Shown piece by piece: positions 40,056 to 52,500 of a stretch of DNA of 64,000 nucleotides; positions within the stretch are counted from its first letter, which is position 1, and every line of letters begins with the position of its first letter. Origin of the DNA: Globisporangium splendens (taxonomy: Eukaryota; Oomycota; Peronosporomycetes; Pythiales; Pythiaceae); contig VFIW01000122.1 of assembly GCA_006386115.1 (NCBI GenBank), positions 60,743 through 124,742 of the forward strand, written 5' to 3'. Position numbers and translations under genes: made by a program. A model generated the notes under the pieces. That model was not told the origin of the DNA. It saw nothing but the letters and a program-made list of their open reading frames with translations, and ran no database searches.

Positions 40056-42778
40056 TGGAGAATCCAGCTGCCGCCCAGTCGCTCCGCCCAGCCGCCTCGA
40101 CCTCCCCTGTCACTCCGGCCCCGGTTCCAGTGATCGCTCCTGACCACTCTTCTGGCCAAGCGATCGCTCTCTCCCACATGGACCCTGTCGTTGCTCCCGC
40201 CGATGGCTTCCGTGCCGTGCCCACTGACGACATCGAAGACCCTGCGCCGCTGGTCGTGCTGTCTTCCCCGTCGTCCGTGCTCGTGCCGCCGCCGCCGCCG
40301 TCGTCTGCGCTTCCTGTTCCTCCTGCTGCTATCGCGCCGCTGGTGGACCTGACGGGAGCAAGCGATAGCGACCAAAGCGACGCAACCGCTGCGCTGCCCT
40401 CACCTTCTGACTCCTCCGGCGACGAAGACGACGCGATGCCTCCTCCACCTCCTGCTGATGTCGAGCCTGACGTCGACGAGGTGATGCCGTCTGCTGGTGT
40501 CGGTGCTGCTGCTGCCGCTGCTGGTGCTGCTGAAGATCCACGTCCGACGATGGCTATGCTGCTCAGCCAGCAAGAAGCCATTCGTCGCGACAACGCCGAA
40601 GTCGATGCTGCTCGTCGCCGCGTGGAGACCCCGAAGCCTCTCGCGATCGACATCGAAGCGATCGAGCGCCAGTACGCTGCCGGCGGTGACTGGTCTGCCA
40701 TCGCCTCCAGCATCCACCAGTCTCGCCCGTACCAGCTTCCCCGTGCCAAGTACGACATGGTGATCGAGACGGGCAAGACGTTCGCCAAGACACCGCTGAC
40801 GAAGATCATGGCCGCGCTCGTGGGAACGAACTACGGCAACCGCGCGCTCGACCGTCTGTACGAACAGAAGCTCGTCGACCAAGTGTCGAAGCTACCGGGT
40901 GGCAATCTGCGCCTCAAGCTCAAGTCTCGTGAAGCGTGCCTGAAGCTCGAGCGCACGACTGTGAGCATCCTCGGTGGTGTCTTCCCGTTCAAGCCGTTCG
41001 ACGTTCTGGCGAGCATGTTCTACTTGGATGTCTCGAACATCGACTCGGACACGAACACGGACCTCATGCTGCGTCGGCTGTACCTGCTCGGATGCGAACC
41101 GGTGTACGACACGTTCCGCGATGTGAACCTGGCGACGGGTCTCACGTCCGCGACGTGGCGTGTCTACTTCCGGTCGAGCGAGTGTCCGCCTCCGCTGGTG
41201 GTGAACGGCTCGGTCTGCGACCAGATCGTCTTCAACAACAAGATGTACCCCGCGCACGGCAAGGACGCGCCGTTCCAGTCGGAGCGTCTCCCCTTCGGCT
41301 TTCGCTCGCATCACGGCATCGATTTGAAGTCGTCCGAATCGTCGAATGCTGCGTTCGCTCGCTCTGCTTCAGCGTCGGTTGCAACTCCCGCTGCCAAGTC
41401 GAACTCGTCGAAGAACCAAGAGAAAGCACCTCCCGCTCCGCCGAAGACGTACGCGCAAGCTGCTCAAGCCGGACCGGTCTTCTCCTCGCTCCGCAACGCG
41501 CTCGAGGACGAAGAGAAGAAAGAGGATGGCCAGCTCCAGTCTGGAGCTCAGCATGGCCAGCGATCTGCGGCCAGTCAACTCGCGAAGAGAATCATCGACA
41601 TCGACGACACGCTCTCGATCTCGACGTTCACTGGATCCGGTGGTCGTATCTCGCCGCCTGCGAGTCCGAAGGCTCCGCCCAAGCCGGTGCTGCTGCTGAC
41701 AAATGGTTCGGACGGCTTCACCACCGTCGAGAACAAGAAGAAGCGCTCGCGCGGAGGTGTCGACTTCAGCAACATGCTGACGAAGCAGATGCCAAAGCCG
41801 CTCGATGGCGTCGCGACCGCGAACTACTTCCAGGCGCTCCAGACGATGGAAGTCAAGTTCGAGTCGATCGACGCGACCGTGGACAAGAAGTACGGCGTCC
41901 GTCACCACGTGCGTCCGGTCGACGTGAAGCGTCCCGGCGCGCTCAAGGCGTCGACCGAGTCTGCGTTCTTCGTCGAGAAGCATCACACGAAGATCCGCAA
42001 GGCGTCAAAGCCGTCGCCTGTCGTCGAGGTGACCGAGTCGATGATCAGCGACGAGAACACGGCGCTTCTGAACACGCTTGCCGACCGTCTCGAGGATGCG
42101 GACAAGAAGGTCGACGGCATCGCCACGATCCTCGGGAAGGCGACGAACCCCGACCACATCCTGAAGAAGGCGGTCGAGTCCCCACTCGCGTTCAACAGCG
42201 CGCTGTCGCTCAAGATGGCTGCTAGTGGCAACGAGATCGAGGAACTCGTGCAGCTGCACATGATCAACCGTGTGCTGAGCGCGACGAAGCCGGATGAAGA
42301 CACGACGTTTGCTGCGAAGTGGAAGAAACTCATGGGAGCGTCGGTTCCGTCCAAGCGCCAAGACATCTTCGTCACATGCGGCAAGTGGTGGAAGGTGACC
42401 CCGAAGATCTTCGAGCTCACGCGCTTCACCAAGGCGCTGAGCGCGTTCGAGCTCTCGCTCATGTCGATCGCGCCGACGCTGTTCGCGAACGATCACTGGA
42501 TCCAGTTCGTGACGGGACATCCGGTCGAATGGATTCCCGCTCACCACGCGCGTCTGCTGCACCCGAACACGCTGCTGAGTCTCCTGCGGTCGGAGCTTGG
42601 CGAGTTGTGCATGACGCACTGGCGTGAGATCCAGTGGCAAGGCCACATGCTCGATGAACTCGAAGAGCTGCGCACACTCGAGGGACACTACCCAGCGGAC
42701 GAGTCGGTTCTTCAGCTCCAGGTCGCGGACGACGGCTCGGTGACGCCAGTGGCAGGAGGCGTAGCCACTCGCTGCTAA
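40056..42778 (+). CDS. LINE family B ORF1 protein, about 907 aa
   Basis: ATG 40056 gives MENPAAAQSLRPAASTSPVT. N-terminal 170 residues are Ala/Pro/Ser/Asp-rich; the conserved core starts at DPRPTMAMLLSQQEAIRRDN and includes AIERQYAAGGDWSAIASSIH and NLRLKLKSREACLKLERTTV, followed by basic ENKKKRSRGG. Collinear with family A ORF1 from the core to the end (VAGGVATRC) but clearly diverged at nucleotide level; the N-terminus is unrelated. No zinc knuckle. The reading frame is intact. Confidence 0.85.
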
Positions 42779-42818
42779 GGCGGTCCCGACGTCGCAACCG
42801 ACTTGGAACAACGCCAGC

Positions 42819-45800
42819 GTGCTGACCGTGAACACGAACGGCGTCAAGAAGAACGGACACCTCCTGATCGAAAACCTGCTGTCGAAGTACGCGATGTCGT
42901 GCGTCCAAGAAACCAAGTTCGCGGACCGCTCGCACCTCGCAAGCTTCAAGTTCCACCTCGAGTCCGCATTCGAGCACAAGCTGTTCGTGAGCGACTCGAA
43001 CTCGCTGCTGGATCGGCCGACGCGCGGTCGGAGCAATGGAGTGCTGACAGTGCTCCGCTCCGACTTCCCCGGCTTCGACACGGTGGTGGAGATGACCCGA
43101 ATGACCGTCCCTGGCCGGTACCTCGTCGTGCGTGTGACGGTTGAGCTCGCTCCCGTCTACATCCACAACGTGTACGCGCCGGTGGACAAGCAAGAGAAAC
43201 AAGCGTTCTTCTCAAGCCTGCCGACGGAGGAGTTCGAAGATGGCGCGACGCACTTGGTGCTTGGCGACCTCAACACTCCGCTGGATCCGAGCTTGGACTG
43301 TTCGACACCAGATCTGCGCTACGACCCGAGTCGTTCGTGCTGCCTTGAGTGGCTGGCACGTCTTGGAGTCGTCGACGCCTGGCGGATCCATCACGACTCG
43401 GCACGCGCGTTCACCGGTCCGATGCCACGCAAGAACCGTCTTGACTACATTCTGGTCTCGGACGCGTTCTGCAACAGCTTCTACGGCGACGCCAAGTACT
43501 TCCTGCCGAGGCACGCTGGAGACCACCTGGCGCACAGTGTGTCGTTCAAGCCGGGCTCGCAACTGCACGGTCGAGGATACTGGAAGTTCCCGTGCTATCT
43601 GCTCGACTACCCGTTGGTGGTGTCGGCGATCCAGCGCGAAGCTGAAGATGTCTTGGCACAGCTCCGCTCCGCGTCAAACCCCGGTAAGACGTGGGAGCAG
43701 TGGAAGTCGAGCATCAAGGCGCAGCTGCAGGACCTCCAGAAGAAGCTCCGCGCACAAGACACGCAAGCTGTCGAAGACGCTCGTGTCGCGCTGGATCAAG
43801 CTGCTGCTCGGTACCGAGTCTCTGCTGACGACGCCAACCGAGAACTGTACGAGGAAGCCATGCGCGACTACAAGGAGACGGTGACGCGGTCGAGCCAGTA
43901 TCACCAAGACACTGCGTTCGACTTCCAAGCCGCGAACTCCGAGAAGTCGACGAAACACTTCTTCCGACCGCTGGACACGAGCTTGAGGCGGGTCTCGATC
44001 GAGGAAGTCGCGACACCGAGTGGAAGTGTCTCGACGACCCCTCACGAGATCTGTCTTCGCTTCCTGGAGCACTGGGGGTCCGAGATGGGTGACCCAAACA
44101 GTCCGACAGGAAGAGCTCCTCCACCCGATAACGCTGTGCAGCGCAAGCTTCTCGACTCGGTCGTCCGCGTCCTGTCAGAGCTCGACAGGGAGGCTCTCGA
44201 CATGGACGTGACCGCTCTCGACTTGACCGAAGCCATCAAGCACATGAAGGCAACGTCGTCTCCCGGCATGGACGGCTTGACAGCGGGATTCTACCAAGTC
44301 GCGCCGGACGTGTTCGGACAGTGCCTTGAACTGGTCTTCAACGATCGTCTCGAACGTGGCAAACTTCTCGCGTCGCAGCGCAAGTCGGCTGTCGTGCTGT
44401 TGCACAAGAAGGGTTCGCGTGCAGACCCAGGCAACTACCGACCGATCGCGCTCGTCCAAGTCGACGTGAAGGTGTTATCGAAGGCGCTGACGTATCGGCT
44501 GCAGTCTGCCATACCGAAGCTCATCCACCCGGACCAGAAAGGTTTCGTCCGCGGTCGCTCGATCCATCACCACGTGCGCTTCCTCGCTGATCTCCAAGAC
44601 CTCGTCACCAGTCGCGACGAAGAGGCGTACGCGCTGTTCTTGGATTTCCAGAAGGCGTTCGACCGGGTCAACTGGGACTACATGTTCCGGCTGCTCGAGC
44701 GCATGGGGATCGGGGACGGCTTCACGCGCTGGGTCAAGCTGCTGTACACGGATCCACAGGCGCATTTGCTGATCAACGGTGACATCCAGCCAGCGCTGCA
44801 TCCAACGCGAGGCGTGAAGCAAGGCGATCCGCTGTCCGCGCTGCTCTTCATTCTAACGATCGAGCCGCTCGGCAACATGCTTCGATCGCACGAGGAGTAC
44901 GGTGTGTGTCTGAATGACGACCACACTGCGACGAGCATCTTCTTCGCGGACGACTCGACGCTTCTCGGCAGCTCCATCGTGAACCTTCAGGCGCAGCTTG
45001 GGCTCGTGGAGGAGTACTGCCAAGGCTCCGGCGCGAAGTTGAACCTGTCCAAGTCGGTGCTGCTGGCGCTGAACCGGAGTCACGACTGTCCGTCGATGCC
45101 TGGTGTCCAAGTGCTCGGTCGCTCGGAGTCGGTCAAATACCTCGGTATCCCATTCAGCCAGTCGACTGTCGACGATCGCATCCTTGAGTCGCTTGACCAG
45201 CGTTTCTACGACGGCTTCAAGTCGTGGTATCGCCGCGCTCGGACACTCCGCGGACGCCTCTTGGTCGCGCAGACCATGGTGCTCTCGCGCTTATGGCACT
45301 ACACGCAGCACGTCTCGGTTCCGTCGGCGGTCGTCCGGCGATGGCAGTCGATGTTGAACCGGTTCGTGCTGAGTCGCAAGCACGATTGCGACACGACGCA
45401 CGTCCAGTTGATCCCGAGTGAGTTCCTGTATCTGCGGCGCGCAGACGGCGGTCTTGGTGTCCCGTGTCTCGACGCGCAGCTCAAGCGACAGCGACTCGTT
45501 CTCTCGATGCAGTTTGTGGCGCAGGCTCGCGCGTCGAGCGGACGCTGGTGGACGACTGCGAGCACGGAGTTGCTGCGGTCGATACTTCCTCGATACAGCG
45601 GCAGCCACGCGCTCGACTTGCTGACGATATCACCGCAGCGACACGGCGAGATGATCAAGTGCCGACACGTGTCGACATGGTGGAAGACGACTTGGACGTG
45701 GTGGCATCGGACGCGATGGGAGAAGACGTGGCGCGACCTGCCGTCCGATGATCGCGTCGAGTACGCGCTTCACCAGCCGATCTGGTTCCACTCCGACGCC

Positions 45801-46901
45801 GATCTTCACTACGAGCAGCGCATGCGCGGCGGCACGACCGCTGCACATCGACGCTGCATCGGCATGGTGCCTGAGCCGCAACGAAGCTTCCGTCTTCACG
45901 TCTCTCGTGTCTTCGGTCTTCGGTCGCTCGCGGACTTCATGCGCGATGGAAGCGCGTGGCCGACGCAAGTCGACTTCGTGAATCGGCACATCGACTTCAC
46001 ACTTGTGGACATCACGCCAGCGAAGCAAGCCAAGTGGCTGCGCACGCTATACCGCGAAGCGACGCAGATCGTGGAGCGGCTTGGTGCACGTGCTGTTGTT
46101 CTGCAGGCGACCGACGGAGGTAGCCCGAGGTTGGTACCGTACGTCGGCGTCACGAGCAACGAGAAGCTGTGCTTGTTCCCGGAGATCCCGCGCTCGGCCG
46201 TCATGTGCATCGTATGGACGCCGAAGTCGCCGACGTAGCCACACCCGATGAAGATCCACTGGGATCGCGTCGACGAGGACACCATCAAGGCGCATGTGAA
46301 GCTTGGCAAGCGTCTGCGCAAGGTGCTGCTCCCGATCTTCGACGACCTTCAGTTCCGCCTGGCGTTCCGTCTTCTGCCGGTCCGGTCGCGCTTCTGGTTC
46401 CTGGAAGCCTCGAACCCGGGGATACACAAGTGTGTGCGTGACGGCTGCGACGCGATCGAGTCCGAGCAGCACTTGTTCTTCGACTGCACGCTCGCATCCG
46501 GACTGTGGCGACAGGTGCTCAGCATCACGACGAAGCTCTTCGCGACACGGCCGACGTGGCTTGACATCGCGCTAGCGAGGCAGCTGCGTGTGCGCGACGA
46601 GTGGATGGACCACGAGACGATCATAGCCGACGTGTGGCATGTCCTTCGCGCGGTGACGCTTCACTTCGTGTGGTCAGATCGCAATCGGTGCCTGTTCGAC
46701 GGGCGACAACCCACACCGGTGACACCTGCAATGGCAGTCATTTACACAACTGTCAGCGCACACATCCGACACAACATGCGAAGAAGGTACGAGGACGAAG
46801 ACTTACAGGTGCTCAAGAGAGTGGTGACGAAGATGAAGACGCTTCAGTCATTCGGCGACTTCTTGGACTCCCACCCATCGATGCTTCAAATTCGGCATTG
46901 A
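42819..46901 (+). pseudogene. LINE family B ORF2: endonuclease and RT, one nonsense codon
   Basis: Same layout as family A ORF2: CVQETKF, LGDLNTPLD, RLDYILVSD, AGDHLAHSV; RT with DFQKAFDRVNWDY and FFADDSTLLG; C-terminal RLLPVRSRFWFLEA and ESEQHLFFDC. A single TAG at 46236-46238 separates the last 220 residues, which stay in frame to 46901. The duplication found in family A (15 residues before the thumb) is absent. No ATG before the endonuclease; the frame opens after a TAG at 42762, overlapping the end of ORF1 by 14 nt. This copy is probably inactive in cis. Confidence 0.92.
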
Positions 46902-47055
46902 TAGGACACTCGTCCGCACGTGAACTTGGCCCTCGACGCTGAAGAGCTGTTCTTCAATTCACCGAAGTCAAATTGCTCGCGTTCGGATTCATCTTCAACC
47001 AAACCTCCGCCATCATCCCCGCAGCATCAACGAGGTGCAGCACTCCAACAGCATC

Positions 47056-47331
47056 ATGAACACGAATGTCGGATCACCACGTCTCGAGCGCGCCAACAAA
47101 GAAGCCACAGCGAACACCCCACTCCAGACGGCACTCGTACCACAAGCATCGTCGACACCCAGCGCACCTACCTCGGCCACAACCTCACGATTCCCCTCCA
47201 TCAACTCCGCGCTCAAACCCGGCTTCGGGGCCCTCACGTTCCCCTGGGGTCCGGGCGAGACACCTGTAGTGTCAGAAGGAGAAACCGCTGAGCTTGGCCT
47301 CGGCAACGTGGCTCGGCTCGGCTTGGCTTGA
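47056..47331 (+). CDS. Small third ORF of LINE family B, 91 aa
   Basis: MNTNVGSPRLERANKEATAN to GLGNVARLGLA. It begins 154 bp after ORF2. The C-terminal half (INSALKPGFGALTFPWGPGE) is conserved, in the same frame and with the stop at the equivalent place, in the LINE remnant at 30312-30470, where several nucleotide differences are silent or conservative. Function unknown; Pro/Gly/Ala-rich. Could be an extension of ORF2 in an ancestor. Confidence 0.5.
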   Translation: MNTNVGSPRLERANKEATANTPLQTALVPQASSTPSAPTSATTSRFPSINSALKPGFGALTFPWGPGETPVVSEGETAELGLGNVARLGLA

Positions 47332-47580
47332 CAGGACTTGAATGGACGCTTCGACTTCAAAAGGTCCCAGTAATAGGGAATAGAGGTCCTACAGTATACA
47401 ACTTTTTGGTCCATACGGACCATTGCGGCAAAAATTCTCAAAAAATATATTATTTATAAAATTGTAGAATAGGTGTAGGAATATATTTATGATAGATACT
47501 GTCCATGCTAGGTAGATTGAGTAGTCACTCTGTCTAATTCTAGTAATATAGATAACCTTTCAACTGAGCTATCGAGGCTC

Positions 47581-49554
47581 ATGGTGATCGAGACTGGAAG
47601 AGCGCTCGCGAAGACTCCGCTCCAAAAGATCATGGCGTCGTTGGCCGGCACGAGCCACGGAAACGCGACACTCGATGAGCTGTACCAGCGCTTCGAGATC
47701 GGTCAGATCTCCAAGCTCCCCGGTGGCAACCTCCGAGTCAAGGTCAAGACGAAGGAAGCCTGTGTGCGCTTGGAACGCACCAAGGTGAACATCCTCGGTG
47801 GTACGTTCACGTTCAAGGAGTTCGACATCCTTGGCGACAAGTATTTCATCGACATTGTCAACGTCGACCCCGACGTGGACATTCGAGTGATCGTGCACCG
47901 ACTGTTCCTCCTCGGGTGCCAGCCGGTGTACCACACCTTTCGCGAAGTGAACCTCGCGACGGGGATGACATCGGCGACCTGGCGGATGTACTTCTTGTCC
48001 AGCTCGTGTCCAAGCGCGTTGGTCGTGAACGGGTCTGTGTGCGACCAGGTGTTGTTCGACAACAAGCTGCACCCGGCGCATGGAAAGAATGCTCCGTTCC
48101 AGTCGGAGCGACAGCCGTATGGGTATCGCTCGCACCATGGAATCGACCTCGGGTCTCCAGACAGTGTGTTCCCTCCTTCGAAGCCAGCTCCAGAGCAACC
48201 CCAGCAGCAACGACAACAACCGCCGAAAACCTACGCTCAAGCTGCGAGTGCGATGCCGAAGCAAACCTCGCTGCAGAAGGCAGTCGAGGAAGGAAAGAGA
48301 CGGGAAGCCCAGCTCCAGCAGAGAGCTCAGCATGGCAAGTCGTCAGCTGAAACAGCGCTGGCCAAGCCGCGAAGCAACTCCGATGTGCTATCGATCTCCA
48401 CGTTCGACGATTCGCAAGGCAAGGTGACTCCACCGGGAAGTCCCAAACCGCCAATGAAGTCTCCGACTCTGCTCTTGACGAATGGAAACGACGGTTTCTC
48501 CACCGTGACAAACAAGAAGAAGCGCTCGAGAAACGGAGTCGACTTCTCCAACATGCTGGTGAAACAGCAACCGCAGCCTCTGGATGGTGTTGCCACCACC
48601 AACTACTTCCAGGTGCTGCAGTCGATGGAAGTGTCCTTCGAAGTGAAGAATGTGGCTGCAGACAAGAAGTATGGTCCTCGGTACCAAGTGATCCCTGTCG
48701 ATGTGAAGCGTCCCGAGGCGCTCAAGACGTCGACTGAGTCGGCTTTCTTCGTCGAGAAGCACCACACGAAGATCAGGAAAGCGTCGAAGGCGTCTCCGAT
48801 CTTGGAGGTGTCCGAGTCGATGCTGAACGACGAGAACACGGCGTTGCTCAACACCCTCCCGGACCGTCTTGCGCTCGCAGACACTCAGGTCGAGGGTGCG
48901 AGCAAACTCATCGACAACGCCACGAACCCCGACCACGTCATCAAGAAGGCAGTGGACTCGCCGCTGGCGTTCAACAGCGCTCTGTCGCTCAAGATGGCAG
49001 GAAGCGGACGCGAGATCGCCGAGATTGCCCAGCTGCATGTGATCAACCGCGTGCTGTGCGCGTCTCAGCCGAGCGAAGACACGACGTTCAGTGCGAAGTG
49101 GAAGAAGCTGATGAAGACGACGGTCCCGTCGAAGCGAGGCGACATATTCAAGACGTGCGCCACGTGGTGGAGATCGTCTGACCAAGTCAGCGAGCTGTCA
49201 CGAGCGACGAAGGCACTCGGGTTCTTCGAACTCATGCTGATGTCGATCGCGCCGACGATCTTCAGCAACGACCACTGGATCCACTACATCACTGGTCAAC
49301 CGGTCGAGTGGATCCCCGCACACCACACGAGACTCCTCCACCCCAACACTCTCCTCATGCTCTTGCGGTCGGACCTTGGTGCGCACTGCTTGAGTCAATG
49401 GAACGAAGTGCAGTGGCAGGGGTACTTGCTCGACGACCTGGAAGAGCTTCGCAAGTTCGATGGGTACTACCCGGTCGACGAGTCGGTGTTGCAGCTCCGA
49501 GTTGTCGAGGGAGAGGTGGTACTGGTAGCGGGAGGGTTGGCCACTCGTTGCTAA
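47581..49554 (+). CDS. Truncated LINE ORF1 (copy D), 657 aa
   Basis: Corresponds to family A ORF1 from its MVIETGRALAK segment on. The frame is intact to LATRC. Residues 1-463 are a diverged relative of family A; the remainder is virtually the same. The N-terminal 300 residues of a full ORF1 are missing, so function is doubtful despite the in-frame ATG. Confidence 0.8.
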   Translation: MVIETGRALAKTPLQKIMASLAGTSHGNATLDELYQRFEIGQISKLPGGNLRVKVKTKEACVRLERTKVNILGGTFTFKEFDILGDKYFIDIVNVDPDVDIRVIVHRLFLLGCQPVYHTFREVNLATGMTSATWRMYFLSSSCPSALVVNGSVCDQVLFDNKLHPAHGKNAPFQSERQPYGYRSHHGIDLGSPDSVFPPSKPAPEQPQQQRQQPPKTYAQAASAMPKQTSLQKAVEEGKRREAQLQQRAQHGKSSAETALAKPRSNSDVLSISTFDDSQGKVTPPGSPKPPMKSPTLLLTNGNDGFSTVTNKKKRSRNGVDFSNMLVKQQPQPLDGVATTNYFQVLQSMEVSFEVKNVAADKKYGPRYQVIPVDVKRPEALKTSTESAFFVEKHHTKIRKASKASPILEVSESMLNDENTALLNTLPDRLALADTQVEGASKLIDNATNPDHVIKKAVDSPLAFNSALSLKMAGSGREIAEIAQLHVINRVLCASQPSEDTTFSAKWKKLMKTTVPSKRGDIFKTCATWWRSSDQVSELSRATKALGFFELMLMSIAPTIFSNDHWIHYITGQPVEWIPAHHTRLLHPNTLLMLLRSDLGAHCLSQWNEVQWQGYLLDDLEELRKFDGYYPVDESVLQLRVVEGEVVLVAGGLATRC

Positions 49555-49594
49555 ACCAACTCCATCCCAGACAACGTGGAGCAACGCTAGTGTC

Positions 49595-52500
49595 GTGTCC
49601 GTCAACACTAACGGCATCAAGAAGAACGGTCACCTATTTATCGACAGCGTGCTATCGAAACACTCGGTGGCATGCGTCCAAGAAACCAAGTTGAGCGACA
49701 GAACGCATCTGTCCAAGTTCAAGTTCCACCTCGACTCGAGCTTCAAGCACCGAGTCTTTGTGAACGACCCGAACTGCCAGCTCGATCGACCGACGCGAGG
49801 AAGGAGCAATGGAGTGATCACGGTGCTCCGCTCCGACTTCCCAGGCTTCGACACGGCGGAAGAGGTCTCTCGACTCTCAGTCCCTGGTCGGTATCTCGTT
49901 GTGAAGGTGATGGTCGAGTGTGCTCCCATCTACATCCACAACGTGTATGCGCCAGTGGACCAGCAAGAGAAACACCAATTCTTCTCGAGTCTGGACACCG
50001 AAGGGTTCGAGGGTCAAGCGACGCACATGGTGTTGGGAGATCTGAACACTCCTCTGGACCCCAGACTCGACTCGTCGTCTCCAGATCTACGCTACGACCC
50101 CGGTCGGTCCAGCTGCTTGGAGTGGTTGGCGAAACTCGGTGTGGTCGATGCGTGGCGGATCCACTACGACACCAAGCGAGTCTTCACCGGTCCCCTTCCG
50201 CGGAAGAACCGACTCGACTACATCTTGCTGTCGGAGGACTTCTACGAACGCTTCTACGACGACTCCAAGTACTTCCTGCCGAAGCATGCTGGCGACCACC
50301 TCACTCACAGTGTGAGCCTCCGGTCTGGCTCCCAGATGCACGGCCGAGGGTACTGGAAGTTCCCTCGCTACCTCCTCGAGTACCCACTCGTGGTCTCGGC
50401 GATCGAGAAGGAGGCAGAGATGGTGCTCGACAAGCTTCGCACTTCGACATACCCTGGCAAGGTGTGGGAGAAGTGGAAGGAGAGCATCAAGTCCCAGCTC
50501 CAAGACGTGCAGAAGAAACTGCGGATGCAAGACACTGCTGCGATCGAAGAGGCTCAAGCGGCGTTGGACCAAGCGGCTGCTCGCTGTCGAGATGCGTCGA
50601 CCGAGAACAACCGCAGCGAGTTCGAAGAAGCCATGAAGATGTACAAGGAGACGGTCACGAGGACGAGCCAGTACAACCAGGACACTGCGTTCGACTTCCA
50701 AGCGGCCAACTCTGAAAAGTCGACCAAGCACTTCTTCCGTCCGCTGGACACGAGCTTGAGAAGGGTCTCGATCGAGGAGGTGGTGACACCGAGTGGCAGT
50801 GTCTCATCGAATCCTCAAGAGATATCGCTTCGCTTCCTGGAACACTGGGGGTCCGAGATGGGAGATCCCGACAGTCCAGCAGGAAGAGCTCCTCCACCCG
50901 ACGAAACCATGCAACGCAACCTTCTCGACTCCATCGTCCGGTTCACGTCGGAAACGGATCGAGACATCCTGAATGCACCAGTCACATCTCACGATCTGGC
51001 GGATGCGATTCGACACATGAAGGCGACGTCGGCTCCTGACATGGACGGCTTGACTGCTGGTTTCTACCAGGTCGCTCCGGACGTCTTCGGTGAGTGTCTC
51101 AGTCTTGTCTTCAACGACCAACTTCGACGCGGGGTTCTGCTCCCTTCTCAGCGCAAGTCTGCCGTCGTGCTTCTCCACAAGAAAGGCTCGAGAGCACAAC
51201 CAGGCAACTACCGACCGATCGCACTCATCCCGGTCGACGTCAAGGTTCTCTCGAAGGCTCTCACCTATCGACTGCAAAGTGTCGTACCGGACCTGGTCCA
51301 CACGGATCAGAAAGGGTTCGTCAAAGGTCGATCGATTCATCACCATGTGCGGTTCCTCGCGGATCTGCAGGACTTGGTGACGAGTCGAGACGAAGAAGCG
51401 TATGCTCTGTTCTTGGACTTCGAGAAGGCGTTCGACCGAGTGAACTGGGACTACATGTTCCGTGTGCTCGAGCGAATGGGGTGTGGTTCGGACTTTTTGC
51501 AGTGGGTGAGACTGCTGTACACCGAGCCGCAAGCGCACCTCGTCATCAACCAGAACATCCAGCCTGCGCTGTTCCCGACGAGAGGAGTGAAGCAAGGCGA
51601 CCCGCTCTCTGCGCTTCTCTTCCTTCTCACGATCGAGCCACTGGGAAACCTGCTGCGGTCCCACGAAGAGTTCGGAGTGTGCCTCACCGAGGATCACACA
51701 TCCACCAGTGTCTTCTTCGCGGACGACACGACTCTTTTGGGAGGCTCCATTGCGAGTGTGCAAGCGCAGCTTGAGCTCGTGGAGGAGTACTGCAACGGGT
51801 CTGGCGCGAAATTGAACCTTGGCAAGTCGAATCTGATGGCACTGAATCGGAACGAGATCTGTCCCCAGCTCCCTGGTGTGCATGTGCTTGGTCGGAACGA
51901 GATCTGTCCCCAGCTCCCTGGTGTGCATGTGCTTGGTCGAGCCGAGTCGGTCAAGTTCCTCGGGATCCCCTTCAGTCAGTCGCCAGTCAACGACGACATC
52001 GTCAACTTCCTCGACCAGCGCTTCTACGACGGCTTCAAGATGTGGTACAGACGAGCAAGGACTCTTCGCGGTCGTCTTCTTGTGGCGCAAACGATGGTCT
52101 TGTCTCGCTTGTGGCACTACACCCAACACGTGTCGATCCCGTCGTCGGTCGTGAAGAGGTGGCAGTCGATGCTGAATCGGTTCGTCTTGAGTCGGAAGCA
52201 CGATCGAGACGCAAGCCACATCCAACTCATTCCGAAGGAGTTCTTGTATCTCCCGAGGAGTGAGGGTGGTCTGCAGATCCCAAGCATCGAAGCGCAACTG
52301 AAGCGACAACGCCTCCAGCATCTGCTCCAGTTCATGCGATCGGCGAGCAAGTCAGACGAGAGAAGCTGGACGACACCGAGTGCGGAGCTGCTCACAGCGG
52401 TTCTTCCTCGAGTCGGTCGACGCACGGCGCTCGACTTCCTCACGGTCTCTCCTCTTCGACATGGCACGATGATCAAGTGGGAGTTGATCTCTGGTTGGTG

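Larger units (their letters stand above)
39955..47561 (+). mobile_element. Full-length LINE, family B, at the tRNA-Phe target
   Basis: 7.6 kb, head acttctcaatttgccggc, tail gtaatatagataacctttc. The 17-bp target sequence lies on each side (39938-39954 and 47562-47578). Codon use is more GC-rich at third positions than family A. ORF1, ORF2 (one nonsense codon) and a small third ORF are present, then an AT-rich 3' untranslated region. Confidence 0.92.
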
